In this document: positions 33,720 to 44,947 of the stretch, one piece after another
How the letters are laid out: each line of letters opens with the position of its first letter
Numbering within the stretch: the first letter of the stretch is position 1
Source of the DNA: Phytophthora sp. 'mugwort'
Lineage: Eukaryota; Oomycota; Peronosporomycetes; Peronosporales; Peronosporaceae
Assembly: GCA_033558025.1 (NCBI GenBank)
Contig: JAUCEF010000005.1
Location: forward strand, 6,634,001 to 6,698,000
Length of the DNA: 64,000 nucleotides
Direction: 5' to 3'
Program-made: the position numbers and the translations under genes
Notes under the pieces: generated by a model
Told to the model about the DNA's origin: nothing
The model's database searches: none
The model's input: only the letters and a program-made list of their open reading frames with translations

Positions 33720-34560
33720 AGTCGAGCGAGGGCTCGGCAGGAAACCATCAACGAACAGCAGGGTACATGTAATGTACAGGCTGGTGAGTGTGCGCCTGCG
33801 TCTTTGCATTAAGGGGATGGACCAACAGACAGCTGATGAAAGGAGACACATCAAACGGTACTGACCCGCAGGGAGAGCAGTCCAGCAAGATGGTCTGACC
33901 GGCCAAGCAGCGTACCCCGATCTCGACTGGAAGGAGACTACAGTATGCCGATTGTCTTGATTCAATACAATCGCTTTGAGCTGGGCGAGTGTATTTGTTG
34001 CCTGCCTGCCCGAAGCTAAGCGAGTCGCGACGGTGCGTCGAGCTATCTCGATACGGTTCCGAATCAGTGAGGAGGTGCAACTCGCTTCAAGACTGGGTCT
34101 TCAAACTGAAGTTATGCTTTACAGTACGGTGGCGGGCTGATCCCTACAACGGAGATACATACATGTGTTAGCGAGCGGGTGTCGAAGACATATACAGTAG
34201 TTAAACGCGACTTTGAGTCGCTTTTCGGCGTCAATTCCACTAGCTGGTATTTGCTGCCGGGGTGCCGTGAGCTGATGCTGTTTTTGTACTTGATGCTGCT
34301 ACTACCGAAACGAGCGTGACAGGATTTAAAAATCGTCGAGCGACAGCTAACGACGACGCATCCCGTCGCGGGGATGCTTGGTCGATGAAACCAGCTCTTT
34401 TTGTTGGGCTCGGCTGTGACACAGCTTGCAGTGTACTTACTGTACATGTAGTACATATACGTTCGGTCTTAGTATGTATGCTTCACTATTGAGGCTCGAC
34501 TACAGTGCCGCGTTGCGCATTCTTTCGGCCGACAACCGGTCGCCACTGCGCCTCACCGAG
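33720..34560. other. Intergenic; no gene recognised
   Basis: Mixed-composition sequence with short overlapping open frames on both strands and no recognisable motif. Leads into the hairpin array. Confidence 0.5.
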
Positions 34561-34565
34561 CATTT

Positions 34566-34853
34566 GGTCTACGAAGATGGGGTCATAAGCGCTCCCTTGC
34601 TCGGCAAGGGAGCGCTTATGACCCCATCTTCGCAGACCAGCTAGGTGATAGGAGGATGCTTCGGGTGCCAGCGCATCCCGCATGGCGCCGAACGTATCGG
34701 GAACGCCATGAGAAGGTCCGTCACTCCCTTCCTTCAGCACCGCATCAAGGCAGTCCCTTGACGTGGTGCTGCGGCAGCGTTTTTCTTCAGCTGACGGTGG
34801 CTTGCCGGTGCTTTGGCTTTTTGCCCCAGAACACCGGCAAGGCACCGTCAGCT
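34566..34853. repeat. Array of four consecutive hairpins
   Basis: Hairpin 1: 35-base arms at 34566-34600 and 34604-34638 with one mismatch and a 3-nt loop (TCG). Hairpin 2: CATGGCG at 34681-34687 with CGCCATG at 34704-34710, plus an inner CCGA/TCGG pair. Hairpin 3: 34735-34750 with 34756-34771, 14 of 16 paired, one of the two mismatches being a possible G-U pair in RNA. Hairpin 4: 34789-34810 with 34832-34853, 21 of 22 paired, 21-nt loop. They follow one another with 17-42 bp between them. No coding frame spans them convincingly. See findings. Confidence 0.88.
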
Positions 34854-34859
34854 TCGCAG

Positions 34860-35898
34860 AGGATTTCTGCATCGGTCGTGCCGCAAAGCGGTGCTGTTGA
34901 AGCGCGCTGTGGCAGTGCCCTTTTCGATAATATATCCTCAACTCGAAGCGGCCACAGTATATGATAGAGCACATCCTTCCGCAGCATGTATATTTCGCTA
35001 GCCTGATGCGGCAGTTCCGCTGATGAAGGTGAGCCGCTCATCGGTGACCTACATCGCTCCGGCTCTCCCCCGGCGATCGTCGTGACAAGTGCCGACGTGG
35101 CCGAATCAGATCGCCTCCAAGCGCTGGCAAAGATGGTGCAAAGTTATACCTCAGCTCGGATTCCCGAGTCGGGAAGACTTCGCTCAGAGAATGGCCCCAT
35201 GATCTGCAATGACGCCAAGCTTATCCGCGCCTCCCACGTAAATTGCCTGCGGTTATCATTCATCATTCACGCACACGTCGTGGTGCCAGGCGCAAGCTCG
35301 ATTGTCTATGCCTTGGCGCCCGGGATACCACGACCGCACCGAGACGCGGCGACACCGTGCTGCTTGTTCTATCCATTGCAGTTGACATGGAGAATCGTGA
35401 CGCCCTAAACAAGAGCGTCTTGCGCTACAGGAATGTAGCGGAAGAAAATGGTTCTTGCGTTGATCAAGGCTGCTCTACCTGCTATATTTGGTGAAATTAT
35501 CCGCTCGATGCGAACGAGAGCACATCCGCTTTGGCAACACCGCGACATACCTACATGTACTTGATATCGTGGTACTTGTTCTATGGTAACATTGTCGTCA
35601 CGCTACAACAATTTGAAGCAGGTTTTCTGCATACACATTTGAGGCGAATTTTGAAGACGTTTAACGCCATGCTTATCGCATTGTAGCGGCCAAAAGCTGC
35701 TCAAGCATCTCATGATCACCTGAGGCAAGGTAGTCGCGACAGCTTCTTTGACAATTTGTCATACTTGAGCCCACTACAAACTTCATCACAGGCGAGCAAT
35801 CAAACGTTGTGTTTAACTACCCAGTGTCTGAAAATAACACCTTTTTAGGAGAACTCTTTTTCGGTTCCCTGGCCGGTTGAGGCCCATTTCAAACTGGG
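34860..35898. other. No recognised gene; further short palindromes
   Basis: GC-richer up to about 35500, with small palindromes such as TTCCCGAGTCGGGAA (35160-35175 region), then AT-rich to the PPAT start. A 108-codon forward frame at 35082-35408 has no recognisable family. Confidence 0.45.
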
Positions 35899-37054
35899 AT
35901 GGAAAAGAAGGTGCAGCTGCCTAAGCTACCGCCGGGCGTCGTGGGCATGCCTGTGCTTTCGGGAGCCAGCACCGCGTTTGCGATCGCCGCCGGCGTCGCA
36001 GCTGTTGTGGGGATGTCTGTGCTTCACAAGCGCGTGGCCGCTCGCGCTGATGTGCACAAGAACGGCGCCGACATCCGCGTCGGTCTGCTGCGCATGCACG
36101 TGCCGCAGAACTTCCGGGACCTGGTAAAGAACGACGTACTGCTGGAGAAGGCGACTGAGTTCGTCTCGCACACGCTGCTGATCTTCGTGTCGGGTAGGGA
36201 AAAACACGAGGTGGTCAACTACATCAGCGAGCTCTACGGAATGGCGTGGGATGTCGCCTGCGCGCTGGAGAAGCCCTTCCTGGACATCCGGTACGCTGGT
36301 GCTGCTGCCTCTGTTGCAGATTGGGGGTGGTAGAACGATCAACACTAAACTATTGCTGCGAACTTGCAGGATCGTGGGCGGTGGGGTGTCACCAGACAGC
36401 AAGACGTGGGAGGAGTTGATGCTGCAGCCGGACTTGAACGCAGTGTTCGGCGAGGACGCGCTGGTAGACGTGCAACGTCTGAACGCGCAACGCTTTGAGC
36501 GCGACGGACTGTTTGCAGTCACGTATCATCCATTAGCGCTGCAAGTGGAGAGGAGGCTGGCGGCTGATATCAACTACTTCGAGAACGAGCATGCGGACCT
36601 GACGCCGCACGACCTGGTTATCCTCGGAGGCACGTTCGATCACTTGCACAACGGACATAAGAAATTGCTATCGCTGGCTGTCAGCATCTGCGCGAAGCGT
36701 ATTCTGGTGGGTATAACGGCAGATAGTATGCTGAGAAAGAAGGCGTATGCAGAGCTGGTGGAGCCCTTGGAGAAGAGGAAGAGCTCCGTTCGCACGTACA
36801 TCGCATTCCTCAACGCGCACATCATTGCGGACATTGTGACGATTGAAGATCCATTCGGCCCGGCTATTGTGGTCCCGGAAGCAGCAGCTATGGTTGTATC
36901 CACTGAAACACTTCCGGGTGCTGTAAAGATCAACAGCATTCGTGTAGATCGCGGACTACCAAAACTCCACGTTTTTGCATGTCGCCGCACGGAGAGCAGT
37001 ACCCTCAGCTCGAGCTGCATCCGTGAAAAAATTGCAGCTACTGGAAAGCGGTAG
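35899..37054 (+). CDS. Phosphopantetheine adenylyltransferase (two exons)
   Basis: Catalyses ATP plus 4'-phosphopantetheine to dephospho-CoA, the fourth step of CoA synthesis. Exons 35899-36290 and 36370-37054 with a 79-bp GT-AG intron give 358 residues; the codon split across the junction (CG|G) restores DIR-IVGGGVSP, typical of eukaryotic PPAT N-terminal regions. The nucleotidyltransferase core starts at about residue 213 with VILGGTFDHLHNGHKK; T219 and the HNGH (224-227) form the ATP-binding T/HxGH motif. The C-terminal SSTLSSSCIREKI corresponds to the second nucleotide-binding ISST-type motif. No dephospho-CoA kinase P-loop follows, so it is monofunctional, unlike animal COASY. A hydrophobic stretch at about residues 16-42 could anchor or target it to mitochondria; the next Met (residue 17) is an alternative start. 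The gene end faces the convergent polyQ gene. Confidence 0.92.
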
Positions 37055-37502
37055 TCGCTTTGTCCACCGCTATAAATCGAGTGACGTGGGAGTCATAATT
37101 GCGTGTCAATTCGACAAGACTGTTCATTTCTGTTGCTGCGTTAAAATTGTTTGTTGCTTTTATTACTATATTGTATGAGACTTTGTTGTAGCGAATGGCT
37201 TCAAGTATTTTCGTATGCTCAGAAATAAAGCTTTCTCAATAAGCAGTACCAACTACCACTGCAGAGTATACTGTAATACATGTACAGGTTCAACGCAAAC
37301 GTAACTAAACCCTTCAGACTGATTGTAGGCCTAGAATCTTCGCTACCGAACAGCTACGTACTAGTACCCCTTGCTTGCCTAATCGATACCATTCTCCTTC
37401 ACTACATGCACTACTTTCTTGTTCGTCCTACTTCACGTCCCCCTTCCCGACCGTCCTCGCTTCACTCAGGTGGCTGGCGGGACGATCCGCGCTGTGTACC
37501 TA
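37055..37502. other. Convergent intergenic region
   Basis: 3' flanks of the two convergent genes, including an AATAAA at about 37220 that could serve polyadenylation of the PPAT transcript. No other feature seen. Confidence 0.5.
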
Positions 37503-38519
37503 TCATAAATGCGAGGTGGGATCCAGGCCGCTGCCTCCGACGGGCGCGTCAGAGGACGGCTGTATTAATCCCAGACTTCGTTTAAGAGCATTGATGTCCA
37601 CCTCCAGCGGTACCACAAATCCATTAATCCGGAACGGAATCGTGTGGAACACGGGCTCCTCGGCATTTCCGTCCAGTTGCAACTGGTCTGTGGTAGTTGC
37701 AGCCGCTGTCGCAGCCGTCTGCTTGCCTCGAGCAACCTTCCTTGGTCGATCACTACCCTGGATGGATTCGTCACGCGCACCGTTCTTGTGACTTATTGAC
37801 GTCCGAAAAATGGTTGCCTTTGCAGCGCTACCGCCAGGAGTGAGTGATCCGTCGATGGACATGTCTGCGTAGCTCTGTATGAGCGGAAATCCGGCAGTTC
37901 CTGGCTGTCCAAATGCCATGAACGATGGATTGGGTGACACAGACGTGCCGTTAGTCACGATAGCCTCGACGCCGCTGTCCGCCAGTTGCTGCTGTTGCTG
38001 TTGCTGCTGGAACATCTTCATGGACAACCGTTTTTTCTCTTTCTTGGTGGTAACGTCCACGAAGTAGCAGAAGACCTCGTACTTAAGCTCCACCTTCATG
38101 CTGCGCGCCACTTTCCAGCGCACGCGCAGCAGCGGATCAAAATTCTCCTTGGTCAGCAGCACATACTTGGACTGCGTGGCGTTACTGCTCGGCTTCAAGT
38201 AGATGGCGCGCCTCTCCTGTACGTAATTGGGACCCAGCTTGCTGTAATGGCGCTCCACCTTGCTCTGGAACACGCCAAAGCCCTCGTCCGGAATGAACGT
38301 GATGGATATCTCGTCGTGTAGTTTCTTTCGCACCGCCATGAGCGGCTCGCCGCATTTCATTGTGAGCACGGCCACGCACTCCTCATGCTGCGGGAAGGCA
38401 TCGGGCGTGGAGTCGTCCGCGCGCTCTACCACGAACTTGAGCTCGGAGCTACCAGCCTCGTCCGACACCGAAGCGGATGCCGGCGGCTCGCTGCCGTCCA
38501 AGCTGGACGCCGCGTGCAT
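37503..38519 (-). CDS. Uncharacterised protein with polyglutamine tract
   Basis: 338-residue protein. Residues about 25-165 look like a folded domain (VLTMKCGEPLMAVRKKLHDE, VFQSKVERHYSKLGPNYVQE, KYVLLTKENFDPLLRVRWKV) with mixed alpha/beta character. A glutamine run of 8 follows at about residue 170, after a Lys-rich stretch (TTKKEKKRLSMKMF). The rest is Ser/Thr/Gly/Ala-rich and probably disordered, with basic RPRKVARGK that could be a nuclear localisation signal, and a short conserved-looking end (FRINGFVVPLEVDINALKRS). No signal peptide or membrane helix. I do not recognise the family; nuclear regulatory function is only an inference from polyQ and basic patches. No clear initiator was found upstream. 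Confidence 0.8.
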   Translation of the reverse strand: MHAASSLDGSEPPASASVSDEAGSSELKFVVERADDSTPDAFPQHEECVAVLTMKCGEPLMAVRKKLHDEISITFIPDEGFGVFQSKVERHYSKLGPNYVQERRAIYLKPSSNATQSKYVLLTKENFDPLLRVRWKVARSMKVELKYEVFCYFVDVTTKKEKKRLSMKMFQQQQQQQQLADSGVEAIVTNGTSVSPNPSFMAFGQPGTAGFPLIQSYADMSIDGSLTPGGSAAKATIFRTSISHKNGARDESIQGSDRPRKVARGKQTAATAAATTTDQLQLDGNAEEPVFHTIPFRINGFVVPLEVDINALKRSLGLIQPSSDAPVGGSGLDPTSHL

Positions 38520-39929
38520 TCCTGGCGGGAATCGTAGCTTGCGCGTTACGGTTTGGTACGCGCCCAGGACGCGCCGAGCGGGGGGATTGGGGGGTACGAG
38601 AGCGACGCAACGGCAAGATGCTGCTGGACGCGAGGGTGGAAGTCGTCGCGGCGCGCTGGACTTGGTACAAGCGTGATAAAGCTTATTATGCTAGTGCGCG
38701 CGCAATAAAAAAACGCGCTTTGACGCTTTTTGAGCTTGTTTCTGGGACGTCGCGTTTCTAAAACAGACAGTTATTTCTAAGCATAATTGATCAAAATTGT
38801 CCTTTTGGGTCGCAATAAACAATTATTTTTATTTTTGTCGCTCCATTTAAGGCCTTAGATCGACCTCGACCAGCAAATAAATCGTCGACATAAACATGCG
38901 AAAGGAGCTAAAACGTGCCTAGTTTGTATTCCTTGTCTGCTAAAACCTCATCACTTCGGTGGCGTGAGTTCCTTGAAGGACGCCAAGATGTCGCCGGCTG
39001 CTAACGTTCTAATATCGTTCTGTTTGCACTGTGCGATGGCTCTTTAGCTTCGTTGGTGTGTGCACTAGCTGTTTCTGCATCGTGGCGCTGATGACTACGG
39101 CTCAAAGATGCTTGCTTCTGTTCGACAAACCACTTCTCGGCTCTGTCACGTTTCGAACTGGCCCTCGTGCAAATGGGCCTCGTAAAGGAATCGTTACACT
39201 ATTCAAATATATCGCTAACGCAGTGCATACAAATACCATACACGTGAATAAGAAAAACGGCTCGCCACCTAAAGTCTTGAGAGTAATACTGCACTTGTGC
39301 ACGAACAAGTTGTTGGAACCTGATGCACAACTAGCGCAATGATGATCTGCATCCACCAATTTCTCTGTCCGAGTGTTGTTGTCACGTTCGTACGCTCTTA
39401 GTATGTAAAAGTGCATCTTTTGTCGGACAGACCGAGACGTGGAGTTATAATAAATCGGCCAGAATTGCGTTTTCAAACCCGCAATTCGATGGCAGATAGA
39501 ATAAATCGGGATCTAAATCAGGGCTTGTGATATATAATCTGGTCGACTTGCACTGTCTTTTTCACCATAGTTAATTATATCGAGCTCCCGATACTATATA
39601 TCAATCACAGCGCCAAGTGAAACTTCAGATTCTCGTCAAGCTTTTCTCGAATATGGTCTGCCATCTCCTCCTTGATCTTATCGCTTGCTTATCGTACTTA
39701 GGAAAATGATACATTTTTTATTCTTTAGATGACTATCCAATTCATATAAACCATATAAGAACGCTGTAAAGATATTAACCCATCGAGTTTTCTTCGTGAG
39801 ATCAGCTCGAGCTTTACCAGCGACTACAAATCAATCGTAGGTTCTGTTCAAGCCGTAAGACGACAAAGCGCTGGGAAATATGTTGTGGAACCAGATGAAC
39901 TATAAAAGCTGCACGACGACTCTGAGGTA
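38520..39929. other. AT-rich intergenic sequence; no gene recognised
   Basis: Low-complexity AT-rich stretches (for example 38700-38840, 39420-39780) and short antisense-overlapping frames at 39031-39476. Nothing recognisable. Confidence 0.5.
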
Positions 39930-40800
39930 GCTTTTTAAGCATATGGCGAGTCTGAAAAACGTTATGAAGCAGCTAAGGAAGCTGTGAGAGGGACAAACGT
40001 TAAATCTGCCAGATCCGGTTGAAGGCTACGACCGCAGCGATGAGAGCTATGAAGGCTGTTTTCCTATTCAAATCTAAGAGGAATAGCCATGCTGTTCAAG
40101 AAGATAGAAATGAGGAGCAAAGCCATGTAGATAACTTTGTTGATCGACGAGATGACAAATCGGTTAGAGGAATTCATCTTGTTAGCGAGTGTAGCTTGGA
40201 GGGGTATGACCTACGAAGGAGTAGCAGGCCTCTCGGAATACAGTCCGATGGTCTGGTGACCTCGGATGTCGTTCGAGCTGGTGTGGCTCCGCTGGAAGGC
40301 GTCGTTAGACGAGGAAGAACCTACAATTTGAACGAGATCCAAGGATTAGCAACACCAAGCGCTTATATATATCGTCAACTCTGTAGAAAGTACATTCGAT
40401 TGCCCGATTTGGACGCAAAAACACTCGTTTGTTTTGGTACAACCCGATCGGCGTAAATGCGGGCTTGTATGCAATATCAGCGATAGTCTATAAGCTGTGA
40501 TCGGAACCCTTGTGTATAAGCAGCATATTGACCAAGCCTCGTATGATAAGCTCAGTGTCGACGTCAAAACAATGTTCAGGGAGATTCTTGCCATCCCTCA
40601 TCTCCAGTATGATTTTCACGATAAGCTCACGGACCCACTAGAGACTCTTCGAGCTGAATATGATGGGCTTAAAGGAGAGCTTGAATTAGGCATGATAACC
40701 AAAACATCATCAAGCAACTAAGTCTCACGGGGGATATGTACAGCAACCGTCTGATTGACGGTAAATAATTCAAGCAAATTATCACGGCTATTATATTCTC
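39930..40800 (+). pseudogene. Broken unidentified frame, possibly from a virus- or Polinton-like element
   Basis: Forward-strand remains in two or three frames of one protein. The larger part (40019-40456) ends with a well-structured region (TYNLNEIQGLATPSAYIYRQ, then KYIRLPDLDAKTL). After a break near 40440 it resumes at 40497-40720 with a helical region (DKLSVDVKTMFREILAIPHL, then DPLETLRAEYDGLKGELELG). A further one-base shift near 40690 opens a short tail with MYSNRLIDGK and a stop. The internal order suggests a C-terminal half of a structured protein of a large mobile or viral element, but I cannot name the family. The call rests on impression only. It is not a functional gene. Confidence 0.35.
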
Positions 40801-43800
40801 AAGCATGTTCTTTACAACTCTCGCATATTTCAAGTTCTGGTGGTAGCTATGGTGATAACGCTGATCTCAATGCAGCTGAATGCAAAGCTATCATGAAGAA
40901 TCTGATCTTCCATAACCGACCCTAGAAGGGATATTTTCACCAGGGTACCACAACGAAGAACGAGTTTATCAAAAGGGACCCCAAATAGTTTGATGGTGTT
41001 TGATTGGATACTTTTAGTGTAGAGCCTTGTAGTTGAAACCTATGTCCATTACAAGAAACGCAGCTAAGGATGAGCACGACGCAAAGCTCGCTTGCCAAGA
41101 TAGACTTAGTGTCTCGCTTCGGGTGTGACAAGCCTAAGCTACACGTTCACTTAGCAGACTTGAAGCTTGCTAGTTGTTTATCCGCGCCTATGCGTTTAAC
41201 ACAAACAAGAGTGTAAAGCGGAACAAGGGCGGTGGGAATCACAAGAAGGGGTTGTGTTCCGACGCAGAAGGAAGCTGTAAGTAGTTTGTAGCTCTATCTC
41301 GGAAGAGAGCAACGCAGGCTAGGATTGATCCTCTCAGGAAGCTTCGAAAGAAGCCGAAAACAAAACTTTCGCATGTCCCTGATGAATTGTGGTACATTTC
41401 GTCTATGAATCTTCAGCATATTCAATTTTGCAGCAGCAGTGCGGAGATGAAGAGTGAGTACTTACTGGAGCAAACTGGCTTCATTGCGACGATTGTTGAC
41501 GGTCACAGCACGTCTATGGTCTGAGTGGTGAACAATATGAAGACGAGAGAAAATATCCATTAAGTGTCTGTGTTAATACCTGGGCGCCTCTCGCACTTGG
41601 TCAGCGTCTTGTATGGGCGCGGGGGGGCTGTCCGTGAAGGCGTGGCTGCGCTCTTGCGATCAGCGAGGGATATTAAGCAAAGAGCGTGGTGATCTTTTGC
41701 AGCGCTGCTATTTGATGTTCCTAATGAGTTTAATGGTTTCTTCTCTTACAAGCCAGGTGCGCCCGACATCACGGAAGGTTCGTAGCTGTGCCTTGTATTT
41801 TACCCTATCAAACTATTTATAGCCCCTCTTAATAAACTTGTCCTTCATTGTGGTATCTTGGTGATAAATATCCCCCAAGAAGACACAATCGGTTGTTTGG
41901 GCAACTGACCTTTAAAACTATCAAGAAGGCCGATGTATCGACTCAGACTGAGGGAGTCTGTGGGTCGGTTAGCACGCTCACAAATCGACGTTTTCTGCGC
42001 CACGTGCACAGCCGTGTGATCTGACGAGCTTTTCCAAAGCCTGTAGTATACGATCAGACTTGGATATCGACTTGTAGAGGTCCGTGCGCGACTTCTTTGT
42101 AGCGACCCGATCGTCGACAGACAAACGCAAGAACTCGCAGAGTAACGGAGCCTCTTTGTCTTCTGATGGACGGTTTTGCTCGAATCATAACCTGCCCAAG
42201 TGGGCCAGAACAGCGAGACAGTTAGAGAGTGCTGGGCAAGGTTGCTAAGACCCACCCGGCTTATCTACCAGCCAAGAATTGTCCCTATTAAGTACGAACT
42301 TGGTTTACAAAACTGGGCAGGTTCAAGATCTGCTATTCCAATTATAGCCAATGCAAATAACCAGGGGTAAATACCCTCAGGCACTACCAGCCTTCCGGTC
42401 GAATTTGCACCAATCAGCGTACAATGGTCAAAACCTGAAATTACAGCTATGATCACACGCAGTGAGCAGCGGGGTGTTTAATCAAGGAACAACAGCCACT
42501 TACGGCCACAGCACGTTTGGGACGGCAGCGACGACAGCGACGACAGCGACAGCCGCGGATTCACCCTGCTACCAGATGTCGCACTTGGCTCGGCAGTTGC
42601 AGTGCGGCGGGGGAAGCAGGTAGGCTTGGTGTTGGGACTTGTGGGGAACGACGCACTTTTTGGAATGAATATACTTGTTTCTTTGTTTATTTGCTAGCGA
42701 CGACATGCGTGGCGCTCATGGAGAGCCCGAGGGTACTTACTTTTTTTTTCTTTGTTGTGTACTTAACATAAATGCAAGCTACTTTCCTTTTTCCAAAATA
42801 TCTACGCATCAGGTACGTAATACGTACCTTCGGTGGCTGTCTGTCACGCGCTTCCTGGCCGTCCAAGTCAGCTCGCACATGGCGGCTTCTGCATAGGCTG
42901 CTGTGTGATGGGTCAGCACGCCCGTGAGGTGATGGCCTAGGCGTGCTGACCGGCACGCCATGCTTGGCCTGACAGACTGTCAGGGGATTGAAGCTGTCCG
43001 TTCCCAGAACGACTATCGCAGTAATAGGTATGCAATGGTATCGATCTATATGGTAATATTACTCTGTGGAGGAAAAGTCCTTAATAGTGGTAATCACTAT
43101 TCAGAATAATAATATGTTTCTGAGTAAATATAACCATTTTGGATTTGAATGAATGAAGAACCATTTTTGGATTTTACTGACAACCTGTGTCTGTGGCATT
43201 AATGAATCATTGACCACGGCCAGTGCAAAACGTACATGTACCCCCCCCCCCCCCCGACGGGAGCCCCGTCGGATGTCCCAATGATTCAGTGGAAGAAGTG
43301 GAGACTGAGTTAATGGCCCGTTCGTGCCGTGGCCACAATCAGAAACCAAGCCGTAGTTTATGCATGATGCCTGAGATTCGTGGTCCCACGTTGGAGCTGC
43401 GCAATTACTTCCACTGAGTCTTGCGTCAATCTTGCCCTGTCAACCGGTGTAAGTACTCATAATAGGATACTCCTATTAGGAGTATGCTGGTATCAGTTAG
43501 GCAAGTCGGCCAACTTTGCTTACTTTGCCTTTTCCTAAAGAGTTGGGCCATATTCCATAGTTAAAACACCGCAGCGAGCCTGCATGCTGCCCGCCAACTT
43601 CGAGATGGTGGACGCATCGTCGTTAACAGTGTGAATCTGAAAACTACCGACAAGAGGCCAGCGGATCTGCCGATCCCGGTGCGTGTCTTCACTACAGTTT
43701 TACAAGTTGCTCATTAATTGGCGACTACTAGGCAGATACTGTAGCCATGCACGTATCCTGTATACCATATCGTGACGATTCCGACATCCCTACTTTTTCC

Positions 43801-44378
43801 GACACTTGGGACGCTTGCCAAAAACGGTGCAATAAAACCGGTAAACGACCAAACATTACCGGTATATTGAGTTTGGGTCTTTCTATCGATTGGTCTGACC
43901 AGTTCGCTTCAGCTTTCAAGTGGCGCTCGCAGACGCGAGGAAATCGCCTCTAGCGGCCTCTGGACCGAGAAAATCGGCTTTTTCGATATGCAAGCATTTT
44001 TGACCCGGAGCAATGTGCATCCGGGCCAGCAAATTCATTAATGAGACATGAACTCCATGAGGGCGCCACAATTTGGGGCAGTCTTGTGTCCGAGTCAGAA
44101 TATTATTCGGTGTTCTATATAGACCAATGATATTGATGCACGCGTCTTATTGGTAGATTCGGTAGCTAATCCGCATATGCAACATTCGCCGCCAGAGACA
44201 CGCGCTGCATTAGTGGTTGTCAACCACAGCCCAGCCTGAGTCGTCGCCGACGAAGGATTTTTGATCTCAGTCCTAATTTTAAGCCTACTACGCAAGTCTC
44301 CTGCATGATCCTCTCCAAAGTCCGTACAACCCGTACGAGGGCCCGCTGCCCGACCGCCTCCTACTGCCCCCTCAATTC
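40801..44378. other. Repeat-island filler with low-complexity tracts; no gene recognised
   Basis: Broken forward frames with stops continue to about 41560 (protein-like patch DELWYISSMNLQHIQFCSSS near 41380-41440), perhaps the same element as 39930-40800. Other marks: (GACAGC/GACGACAGC)n microsatellite near 42523-42552; C15 run at 43241-43255 followed by an 8-bp inverted pair CCGACGGG/CCCCGTCGG; perfect palindrome ATACTCCTATTAGGAGTAT near 43468-43486. No gene call. Confidence 0.5.
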
Positions 44379-44450
44379 AACACCGTAGCTCAATTGGCTA
44401 GAGCGCAGGGCCTCGGTCCTGAGATGCCTGTTCGAACCGGGCCGGTGTTA
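44379..44450 (+). tRNA. tRNA-like sequence with intact A and B boxes (pseudogene or SINE head)
   Basis: A cloverleaf fits. Acceptor AACACCG (44379-44385) pairs fully with CGGTGTT, the D-arm is GCTC/GAGC and the T-arm is GCCTG-TTCGAAC-CGGGC. RNA polymerase III boxes are intact (TAGCTCAATTGG and GTTCGAACC). The anticodon arm is defective: CAGGG/TCCTG leaves a six-base loop CCTCGG without U33, so no reliable anticodon can be read. No T-run terminator follows. More likely a tRNA pseudogene or the head of a tRNA-derived SINE than a working tRNA. Confidence 0.6.
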
Positions 44451-44947
44451 TCGATCAACAATAGTAGTTGGAGCTACGTACGGGTGAGCGCGCATGAGGA
44501 CGGCTGCTGCGTGCTTGAGATGGATGAGGGCGCGAAGGGACGGCTGCGCGGGTGTGAGCCACGGCTGGGTTGCCCCTCTGGCATATGTGCACGCTGGTTG
44601 TTGTACTGTTGCATATGAAGTGAATGTGAATTTTGATTTCATTTGTCTTATCTAACTCTCTCACATGTGGCCTATAACAGTGAGGATGTCTTGCGTCTGA
44701 ACTGGAGCTGGGCAGCGACCCTACCAATCGCAAGTTCCGCTCGTGGATGAGATGCGCTCGTCCAAGCCACCGGCCTTGTGGAGTGGACGTAGCGCACGCA
44801 GAACGCTCCCAGCGCCTCTTGCCTTGATACCCCTCACCTTCAGAAACGCTAGTATGGCAGCTTTAGCGCGGCGACGGAGTTCGAGGACACGGTCTTGTAG
44901 TCCGCCGCCTGCTCGTCAAGTGAGAAAACCTTCTTCGAAGAAAAGCT
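44451..44947. other. Possible SINE body and Crypton flank; nothing recognised
   Basis: Sequence downstream of the tRNA-like head. No poly-A/T tail or simple-repeat tail characteristic of a SINE end could be placed with confidence. Confidence 0.3.

Noticed and set aside
33198..33812. 204-codon forward frame opposite transporter 3
   Set aside because: Antisense shadow extending into the promoter region.
43241..43255. C15 tract as a regulatory site
   Set aside because: Homopolymers of this size are common in repeat islands; only recorded.
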